In this document: positions 57,210-64,000 of the stretch, one piece after another
How positions within the stretch are numbered: position 1 is the stretch's first letter
How the letters are laid out: every line of letters begins with the position of its first letter
Source of the DNA: Pseudomonadota bacterium
Lineage (GTDB): Bacteria > Pseudomonadota > Alphaproteobacteria > Acetobacterales > Acetobacteraceae
DNA length: 64,000 nucleotides
Reading direction: 5' to 3'
Assembly (NCBI GenBank): GCA_021781835.1
Contig: JAJXWD010000011.1
Span: 1-64,000 of the forward strand
Translations under genes and position numbers: made by a program
Notes under the pieces: model-generated
Database searches by the model: none
Told to the model about the DNA's origin: nothing
Seen by the model: only the letters and a program-made list of their open reading frames with translations

Positions 57210-58163
57210 TCAGGCGGCCTGGATGGCGGCTTGGAACAGCGCGGTGGCACGGGCCTCGAGGCGGGATTTGGTGGCGGCGGGAACTTGGCGCGCGGATTTG
57301 GCGCGCGGCAGGCTCATCTCGACCAGGGCGGTATTGCCGGGATGCTCTTCCCAATTATCGAAGGCCAGGCGATCGACATTGTCGATGAAGGTTTCGGCGG
57401 GCACGGCTTCGGCCAGAATCAGCGAATGGTCGGCCACTTCGATGTGGTAATAGGTGAAAATGGTCGGCAGGTCGGTCTCGCGCAGGATCGAGCGGCCATT
57501 GACCAGGGCGCCGGCGTGGACCAGCACGCCATCGACCAGCAAGGCATGATCGGGGGAGACGCGCAGGTCGCGCACCGGCAGGTTTTCGCCCAGCGCGCCG
57601 GCCTTGATGCGGATGGGGTTGACGCGCAGCGGGTCCGCGAAACGGGTGGAGACGGTCTGGCGGCCGAGCCAGGTGATGGGCGCGGCGCGGCCATCGGCCA
57701 GGGTGACGAGGTCGCCGGATTTCAGGGTTTCGACGGCAACTTCGCCCGAGGGGGTGGCGATGAGGGTGCCGGGGAAGAAGCAGGTGACCTCGGCGCCGGT
57801 CGAGAAGTTCCAGCCATAGCTCGTGTTGACGGTGGAGGTAACACCGGTCTTCAGGTCGTTTCCGGGATTGCTGGGGGACAGGAAATAGTAATTTCCAGCG
57901 CCGTTGGTAACGACAATGCCGTTGAATTTGCCGACGGTGGCATCACCAACGAAATACCAGGTGCCCGTCAGATAGCCCGTGGAGCTCAGGGACGTCGTGC
58001 CGCCATTGGGGTATTCTACAGAGCTGGCCGCGGTGATGGATTCGGTGGTTTTGCCGCCGCCGCTCAACAGGTTGCCGGACGTGGCGGTGAACACGCCGGT
58101 GGCGCTGTTGTAGGTGCCTGAGGCTACGGCCTGAAAACTCTCGGTCGTTAATGTGCCGGACAT
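57210..58163 (-). CDS. Hint-domain-containing protein
   Basis: CFFPGTLIATPSGEVAVETLKSGDLVTLADGRAAPITWLGRQTV; VRDLRVSPDHALLVDGVLVHAGALVNG. Confidence 0.9.
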   Translation of the reverse strand: MSGTLTTESFQAVASGTYNSATGVFTATSGNLLSGGGKTTESITAASSVEYPNGGTTSLSSTGYLTGTWYFVGDATVGKFNGIVVTNGAGNYYFLSPSNPGNDLKTGVTSTVNTSYGWNFSTGAEVTCFFPGTLIATPSGEVAVETLKSGDLVTLADGRAAPITWLGRQTVSTRFADPLRVNPIRIKAGALGENLPVRDLRVSPDHALLVDGVLVHAGALVNGRSILRETDLPTIFTYYHIEVADHSLILAEAVPAETFIDNVDRLAFDNWEEHPGNTALVEMSLPRAKSARQVPAATKSRLEARATALFQAAIQAA

Positions 58164-58516
58164 GATTAAGCTCCCCATTGCTTTAAGCGGAAAATATCGC
58201 AGTGGTAATAACTGACGATTCCTCCACGAAGCAATATTTGTCGCTAAAATTGAGAGCTTTTGGAAGATGTGAGACGGTATGCGACTCGTTGGTGAGAGTT
58301 TTTGAAAACTTTAGGAAATCATTGATATTTTTGGTCACGTTTTTGTGATTGTTTTTTGAGACCGTTGGGGTTGACGGCTTGATACGATATCAGAATCGCT
58401 GAATAAATGAGGAATTTTTGAATTTTTGTAGAAATATGTAGACGAACGGTTTGACAAGACGTCAAAGCGTGACAGATGCTGATCAATTTTACGTGAGGGG
58501 ACCGGGAGGGGCGTTT

Positions 58517-59386
58517 TTAGGTCAGAACAGGTTCGAGATCGACACCGACGCGCACGATGTGGCGCCCGCCGCCCAGGATGATGCCGCGCAGGGGCGAGAC
58601 ATCGGCGAAGTCGCGGCCCCAGGCGAGGGTGACGTGCTCGTCGGCCACGATGAGGTTGTTGGTGGGGTCGAAATCGACCCAGCCGGTCTCGGGGCCGCAC
58701 CAGGCGCCGATCCAGGCGTGGCTTTGGTCGGCGCCGCGGCGCTTGACCTGGCCCGGCGGCGGCAGGGTACGCAGATAGCCAGACACATAGCGCCCCGGCA
58801 GGCCGAGCGCGCGCAGGCAGGCGAGCATGAAATGGGCATAATCCTGGCACACGCCGATGCGGGTTTTATAGGCGTGGAGGGCGGTGGAGGCGTTGGTGGT
58901 GACACCGGGAACGTAGCTCATCTCGGTGTAGAGGCGGCTGTTCAGCTCGATCAGCCCGTCCAGGATCTTGCGCCCGGGCAGGAAGCTCAGGGCCGCGTAA
59001 TCGGCGATTTCGTTATGAAAGCGCGTGAGTTTGGAGGTGAGGCAGAATTCGGCCACGTCGGCGTCTTGGAGGGCGCGGGCGGTTATGGCTTCCCAGCGCG
59101 GCGTGTCCTCGGCGGCGGGGGGCTGGGGGGGGGATACGTCGATCGTGGCGTCGAGCGTGACGGCGAATTGCTTGTGCGCGCCGGTGAGGGAGACGGTGGT
59201 GGTGGGGTTGCCGAAATGGTCGATCTCGTCGCGGCGGGAATCGGGGCCGGGGAGGATGGCGAGTTCGGCTTCGACCACCGCCTGGCCCGGGCGCGCGCGC
59301 GGCAGCAGATGCATGAAATGCGTGCCCAGCACGACGGGGGATTCGTATTCGTAGGTGGTGGCGTGGTGCAGGCGGTAGCGCGTCAT
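58517..59386 (-). CDS. Transglutaminase-family cysteine peptidase-like protein
   Basis: YRLHHATTYEYESPVVLGTHFMHLLPR; TRIGVCQDYAHFMLACLRALGLPGRYVSGYL; DQSHAWIGAWCGPETGWVDFDPTN (Cys-His-Asp). Confidence 0.92.
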   Translation of the reverse strand: MTRYRLHHATTYEYESPVVLGTHFMHLLPRARPGQAVVEAELAILPGPDSRRDEIDHFGNPTTTVSLTGAHKQFAVTLDATIDVSPPQPPAAEDTPRWEAITARALQDADVAEFCLTSKLTRFHNEIADYAALSFLPGRKILDGLIELNSRLYTEMSYVPGVTTNASTALHAYKTRIGVCQDYAHFMLACLRALGLPGRYVSGYLRTLPPPGQVKRRGADQSHAWIGAWCGPETGWVDFDPTNNLIVADEHVTLAWGRDFADVSPLRGIILGGGRHIVRVGVDLEPVLT

Positions 59387-59434
59387 GATGCGGTGCAGGG
59401 TAACAGTTTGGCGCCTGCCGTCAAAACCGTGCCG

Positions 59435-61636
59435 TTATTGGGCGGCTTCCAGCAGCTCGTCATCGTCGAGGGCGTGGGCCTCGGGCAGGAGGGTGAAGAA
59501 GCGGTGATGCACGCGGTCGGACAAGGCGCGCAGGCTGGTGGCGACGCCGTTCAGGGGTGCGCGGAGCTGGCGCACCTGGCCGGCGAGGTTGAGGATGTCT
59601 TGCATCAGCTGGTGGGCGGTGGCGGCATCATCGTCGGCGCCCAGGCGCTCGAGGCAGGCGCGCAGGGCGGCGGCCTGGAAGCCGAGCGCGCGGGGGTTGG
59701 CGAGGTCGGCCAGGAGCATGGAGAGCACGGGGCCGGGCGCCAATATGCCGGCGTGGCGCAGATCGTAGGAGAGCACCGAGTCGGCCAGCTCGATGCTCAA
59801 GCCCATGCCGGGCTCGAGGCGCTCGGGCGGCGCGTCGAGCAGGAGGGCCAGGGCCTCGGCCATGCTCTCGCCGCGCTCCAGCCGGCGGCCCATTTCAAGG
59901 AACAGCCAGCCGCCCTCGCGCGACATGTTCTCGGCCGCGATGCCGGCGAAGGTGGCGGTGAAATTGAGCATGGTGGGGAGCGCGGTTTCTTCGTTGGGCA
60001 GGGCCTCGGTGGCCTGGTGCAGGGCGAAGCGCACGGTGGAGAGCATGGAGGGGGAGAGACGCTCGGACGAGGCATCGACCAGCCGCCCGACCTCCTTGAG
60101 CAGCCCGGCGAGGGGGCGGCGGCGGGCCAGGGTTTGGCGGAGCAGGCGGCCCGAGATGGAGGCGGTGGCGATTTCGGGCGGCAGCAGGCCGGCTTGCGCC
60201 AGGCAGCGGGCGAGCAGGGCGCGCTCGGCGATGTCACGCGGCAGCGAGGTGCCGGATTCGAGCCGGGGCAGGGCCAGCATGAGCAGGCGGCAGGCCGCTT
60301 CCAGCCGCTCGACCGAGCGGCCGAGCCAGAACAGGTTATCGGCGAGGCGCGAGGGCAGGTGGGCGGCGGCCAGGAATTTGACCCGCTCAGGCGGCTCGGC
60401 CGGGGCGGCGCCGGCGATGAAGCGGGGCTCCTCGGCATCGAGCACCCAGACATCCTTGGTGCCGGGCGCCGGGCCGTGGGGAGCGGGCGCCAGCGCCATG
60501 CCCAGCCCGCCGGGCAGCACCTGCCACTCCGCGCCATCATGCCAGGCGAACAGGCGAAAGCTCATGGGCAGGGGAATGAAGCCCTGGCCGTGGGCAAAGG
60601 GCGCCTTGGAGGCGGTGTGCCGGGCATCTTCCTGGGCGTCTGGCAGGAGGGGGGATTCGGTGAGGAGGGCTGGGAACAGCGCGGCCAGATACGGCTTGAG
60701 GGGGGCGGATTCGAGCAGCGCCGAGCCGGGCGCGTTGAGCATTTCGAGCACCCCCGCGCGGATGGCTCCGAACGCGCCGGGAATGCCAAGGCCGGGGCGG
60801 CCGCCTTGCTCGAGGGGGTCGATGTCGATGCCCGAGATGCCGCGCAGCAGGGTGGAGACGTGCAGCAGCCCGCTCAGGGTTTTCATGTGCAGGGCGCCGT
60901 TGCGGGTGGCGAGGTCGCCCGGCTCGATGAGCATGAGCCCGAGCGCGCGGGCGAGCAGCGCGTCATCGACCGTATCGTGCTCGGCGCCATTGGCCGAGCC
61001 CGCCGAGAGCACCGCGACGATGCCGCCCTCGGCCTCGCGGTGCAGATGATCGACCAGCATCTCGCGCGCCGGGCGGAGCGAGCGCAGCCCGCCGGCGCGA
61101 AACAGCTCGGGCACCGTGCCAGATGACCAGCGGCGCAGGTTGAGCGCCAGGCCCAGCCCTGGGATCATGCCGGTATGGTCGGCGAGCAGGGCGAAGCCGC
61201 CTTCGGGGGTGCGCACCACATCGGCGGCGTAGAGCGACAGGCGCGGGCGCGGCAGGGGGGCGCGCGTGTGCATGGGGCGGAGGAAATGCCGGTCGCCCAG
61301 CACCAGGGCCGGGGGCAGATGGCCGCCATGCAGCAGGGTTTGCGGGCCGTACAGATCCTCGAGGGCCGCCGAGAGCAGGCGGGCGCGCTGCTTGATGCCG
61401 GCTTCCAGGGTCGCGAACTCGGTGGCGGTGAGCGGGGCGGGCAGCGGGTCGGCGGTGAAGCGGGGCGGCTGGCCGAAGGGCGCGGCGAGGGCGATCTGGC
61501 GGTTGAGGGCGGCGCCGCGGCGCTCCAGCTCGGCGGGGCCGATCTCGCGCGCCGCGCCCATGATGGGCATCCAGGGCGTGCGGACGCGGCCCTGGCGGTC
61601 GATCATCTCGTCACAGGCGGCGGTAATGCTGAACAT
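59435..61636 (-). CDS. Fusion of circularly permuted ATP-grasp-like domain and alpha-E (DUF403) domain, ATP-grasp motifs divergent
   Basis: Parallel architecture to 61943-63418 + 63415-; alpha-E start LPSRLADNLFWLGRSVERLEAACRLL; ATP-grasp region LLADHTGMIPGLGLALNLRRW. Confidence 0.85.
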   Translation of the reverse strand: MFSITAACDEMIDRQGRVRTPWMPIMGAAREIGPAELERRGAALNRQIALAAPFGQPPRFTADPLPAPLTATEFATLEAGIKQRARLLSAALEDLYGPQTLLHGGHLPPALVLGDRHFLRPMHTRAPLPRPRLSLYAADVVRTPEGGFALLADHTGMIPGLGLALNLRRWSSGTVPELFRAGGLRSLRPAREMLVDHLHREAEGGIVAVLSAGSANGAEHDTVDDALLARALGLMLIEPGDLATRNGALHMKTLSGLLHVSTLLRGISGIDIDPLEQGGRPGLGIPGAFGAIRAGVLEMLNAPGSALLESAPLKPYLAALFPALLTESPLLPDAQEDARHTASKAPFAHGQGFIPLPMSFRLFAWHDGAEWQVLPGGLGMALAPAPHGPAPGTKDVWVLDAEEPRFIAGAAPAEPPERVKFLAAAHLPSRLADNLFWLGRSVERLEAACRLLMLALPRLESGTSLPRDIAERALLARCLAQAGLLPPEIATASISGRLLRQTLARRRPLAGLLKEVGRLVDASSERLSPSMLSTVRFALHQATEALPNEETALPTMLNFTATFAGIAAENMSREGGWLFLEMGRRLERGESMAEALALLLDAPPERLEPGMGLSIELADSVLSYDLRHAGILAPGPVLSMLLADLANPRALGFQAAALRACLERLGADDDAATAHQLMQDILNLAGQVRQLRAPLNGVATSLRALSDRVHHRFFTLLPEAHALDDDELLEAAQ

Positions 61637-61817
61637 TCGATGCGATTATCAGACTGGCCCGGCCATGCCTACCAGGAAAATCCTCTTCCGGCGGGGGGAC
61701 GGGACGCTTGGGTACGGCGCTTGCATGGTGTTGCGCGGGAGGGCTTGCGGCCCGCCCGGTTTTGGTGACAGCTTGCGAGGGAAACATGGCGGAGAGGCGT
61801 CAACGGATGGTTAGCGC

Positions 61818-61946
61818 ATGATGAAAACCAGAGCGCCCGCCGCCACGCTGCCGCGAAAAGCGGCAGGATTTTGCCCCCGGCCCCGCAAGGGGCTCCCGGC
61901 GGGCGCCGTGTTTTCCCTTCCCCTGATGCGGAGGCTTGTGGTTTGA
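61818..61946 (+). CDS. Candidate 42-aa leader ORF coupled to the ATP-grasp gene
   Basis: ATGATGAAAACC...GTGGTTTGA encodes MMKTRAPAATLPRKAAGFCPRPRKGLPAGAVFSLPLMRRLVV; TGA overlaps putative TTG start (TTGA) at 61943. Confidence 0.3.
   Translation: MMKTRAPAATLPRKAAGFCPRPRKGLPAGAVFSLPLMRRLVV
61848..61893 (+). promoter_or_regulatory. Two consecutive hairpins in ATP-grasp operon leader
   Basis: CTGCCGC-GAAAA-GCGGCAG followed by GATTTTG, then GCCCC-GCAA-GGGGC. Confidence 0.45.
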
Positions 61947-63418
61947 CGAATTTATTTTCCTCCCTCTGGCCGGATTATTCGGCCGGGCGGTTTTTTTGCG
62001 AACTCACCGCCCAGCGCCCCGATGCCGGGCCGGTGCCGCATTTGCTGGCCGAGCGGCTCAAATCCATCGGGCTCGACGCGCTGCGCGCCAGGGCCTCGGC
62101 GGCGGAGACCGATCTGATCGATCTCGGCGTGACCTTCACGGTTTATTCGGATGCCGCCGCCATCGACCGTATTTTGCCCTTCGACTGCATTCCGCGTGTG
62201 CTGACCGCGCGCGAGTGGGATTTGATGGAGCGCGCCTGCATCCAGCGCGTGGCCGCGCTCAATGCGTTTCTGGGCGATATTTATACCAAGGGGCGGGTGA
62301 TCAAGGAGGGGGTGATTCCCGCCGATCTGGTGTATGGCAATGCCAATTACCGCCCGGAAATGCAGGATTTTCCGGTGCCTTACGGCACGTATGCGCATAT
62401 TTGCGGCATCGACATCATCCGCGACGAGGCGGGGAAATTCCGGGTGCTCGAGGATAATGCCCGCACGCCGTCCGGGGTTTCCTATGTGGTGGAGAACCGG
62501 CATTTGATGCTGCGCACCTTTCCCGACCTGATGGCCGGGATCAAGCTGCGGCCGGTGGATGATTATGGCCGCCGGCTGCGCGCGGCCATGAGCGAGGTGG
62601 CGCCCGAGGGCACCGATGACCCGCAAGTGGTGCTGCTCTCGCCCGGTATTTATAACTCGGCCTATTTCGAGCATGTGTTTCTGGCCCGCGAGATGGGCGT
62701 GCCGCTGGTGGTGGGCGCCGATCTGGTGGTGGAAAATGAGCGCGTTTACATGCGCACCACCAATGGCCTCAAGCGCGTGCACACCATTTATCGCCGCCTG
62801 AACGATGATTTTCTCGACCCGCTGGTGTTCCGGCCAGATTCGATGCTGGGCGTGCCCGGGTTGATTGGCGCCTGGCGGGCGGGCAAGGTGGCGATTGCCA
62901 ACGCGGTGGGCACGGGGGTGGCCGACGACAAGGCGGTTTATGCCTATATGCCACGGATTATTAAGTATTATCTGGGCGAGGAACCGCTGATCGACAATGT
63001 CGATACGCATATATGCCGCGAAGCCGAGGGGCTGAAATACACGCTCGATAATCTGGACAGGCTGGTGACCAAGCCGGTGGGTGAGTCGGGCGGGTATGGC
63101 ATCACCATCGGCCCGCGTGCCAGCAAGGCGGAGCTCGATGCCTCGCGCGCGGCGATTTTGGCCAATCCGGAAAACTGGATCAGCCAGCCGATGATCGGGC
63201 TCTCGGTGGCGCCGACGCTGGCCGAGGAGGGGATTGGCGCGCGGCATCTGGATTTGCGGCCCTTCATCATCACCGGCCGCTCGAGCTGGGTGCTGCCCGG
63301 CGGGTTGACGCGCGTGGCCATGAAGCGCGGCTCGCTGATTGTGAACTCCAGCCAGGGCGGCGGGTCCAAGGATACCTGGGTGCTGGCCGAGGATTTCGGG
63401 AAGGGAGGCGTGCAATGA
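61943..63418 (+). CDS. Circularly permuted type 2 ATP-grasp protein
   Basis: GVIPADLVYGNANYRPEMQDFPVPYGTYAHICGIDIIRDEAGKFRVLEDNARTPSGVSYVVENRHLM; KPVGESGGYGITIGP; start TTG 61943 proposed. Confidence 0.9.
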   Translation: MTNLFSSLWPDYSAGRFFCELTAQRPDAGPVPHLLAERLKSIGLDALRARASAAETDLIDLGVTFTVYSDAAAIDRILPFDCIPRVLTAREWDLMERACIQRVAALNAFLGDIYTKGRVIKEGVIPADLVYGNANYRPEMQDFPVPYGTYAHICGIDIIRDEAGKFRVLEDNARTPSGVSYVVENRHLMLRTFPDLMAGIKLRPVDDYGRRLRAAMSEVAPEGTDDPQVVLLSPGIYNSAYFEHVFLAREMGVPLVVGADLVVENERVYMRTTNGLKRVHTIYRRLNDDFLDPLVFRPDSMLGVPGLIGAWRAGKVAIANAVGTGVADDKAVYAYMPRIIKYYLGEEPLIDNVDTHICREAEGLKYTLDNLDRLVTKPVGESGGYGITIGPRASKAELDASRAAILANPENWISQPMIGLSVAPTLAEEGIGARHLDLRPFIITGRSSWVLPGGLTRVAMKRGSLIVNSSQGGGSKDTWVLAEDFGKGGVQ

Positions 63419-64000
63419 GCCAGATGCGTGATTCGGGCCTGCTGGCCCGCGATGCCGAGGGGCTGTTCTGGATGGCGCGCTATCTGGAGCGCGTGGAAAA
63501 TCTGGCCCGGCTGATCGATGTGACGCAAAGCTTTGAGAGCCCGGGCTTTGAGACCGAGGCGTGGTGGGGGCTGATCCGCATCAATGCCGATGAGACGAAT
63601 TTTCTGGAGCGCGGCTTCTCGCCCGATGCCACCCATATCAAGCGCTTCTATCTGCTCGACAAAGGCAACTCGACCTCGATTCCGGCGAGCGTGGAGGGGG
63701 CGCGCACCAATGCCCGCACGCTGCGCCCGCTGATGAGCACCGAGATGTGGCGCCAGATCAATGTGTTTCAGCGCTTTGTCAGCAGCATGTCGCCGGCCGA
63801 TCTGGAGGGCGACGCGCTCTCGCGGCTGTGCACGCGGCTCAAGGAGGGGGTGCAGGCGCATACCGGCATCACCATGGGCACGCTCTACCGCGACCAGGGC
63901 TGGTATTTTTACGAGCTGGGCCGGTATCTGGAGCGCGCCGACCAGACCACGCGCATGCTCGACATTAAATACACCGCCCTGCTGCCCAAGGGCGCCGAGG
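63415..64000 (+). CDS. Alpha-E domain (DUF403) protein, 3' truncated by window
   Basis: ATGA overlap with the ATP-grasp gene; MSQMRDSGLLARDAEGLFWMARYLERVENLARLIDVTQSFE; open to window end. Confidence 0.9.
   Translation, partial: MSQMRDSGLLARDAEGLFWMARYLERVENLARLIDVTQSFESPGFETEAWWGLIRINADETNFLERGFSPDATHIKRFYLLDKGNSTSIPASVEGARTNARTLRPLMSTEMWRQINVFQRFVSSMSPADLEGDALSRLCTRLKEGVQAHTGITMGTLYRDQGWYFYELGRYLERADQTTRMLDIKYTALLPKGAE

Noticed and set aside
57210-58163. Hint-domain protein as an intein or toxin module
   Set aside because: Hint domain occurs at mid-protein without host extein or toxin C-terminus; resembles Hint-domain proteins common in Acetobacteraceae, function unknown.
58451-61126. 891-aa + strand ORF
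   Set aside because: Antisense to transglutaminase and ATP-grasp/alpha-E fusion genes, which have genuine motifs.

Overview
GC-rich alphaproteobacterial chromosome segment. Gene content (Hint-domain protein, glycan-decoration genes, intergenic nested palindromes) suggests Acetobacteraceae, but this is inference. Left to right: (1) the 3' end of a surface-glycan locus with a GT2/GT4 fusion, a sulfotransferase, a methyltransferase-like protein and two AT-rich glycosyltransferase genes; (2) a tandem glycine riboswitch upstream of an N-formylglutamate amidohydrolase-family / glutamine-synthetase-like / aldehyde dehydrogenase / L-serine dehydratase operon; (3) a TDT transporter, two LysR regulators and a DHA2 MFS exporter; (4) a valine-catabolism (mms-type) cluster; (5) an AmgK-like kinase and cysD-cysNC-cysQ; (6) another DHA2 MFS and an orphan TadE/TadE/TadG cluster; (7) a haloacid dehalogenase, a glycine-zipper lipoprotein, a ferredoxin-truncated globin-CxxC fusion, a FUSC-like protein and an AceE/transketolase-like E1; (8) small secreted His/Pro-rich and RcnB-like proteins, NnrD/E, an orphan ParA and prfC; (9) tamB-tamA, an RluC/D-type synthase, rarA and a choline-kinase-like protein; (10) a Hint-domain protein and a divergent circularly permuted ATP-grasp / alpha-E / transglutaminase locus. 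Most interesting: the riboswitch-controlled putative gamma-glutamyl-amine-to-glycine pathway, the ferredoxin-globin-Zn-ribbon fusion, the two-module ATP-grasp/alpha-E locus with a degenerate fused paralogue and a coupled leader ORF, and a family of nested palindromic intergenic elements. No rRNA, tRNA, CRISPR array or transposase was identified by eye. No database search was possible, so product names rest on motif recognition.
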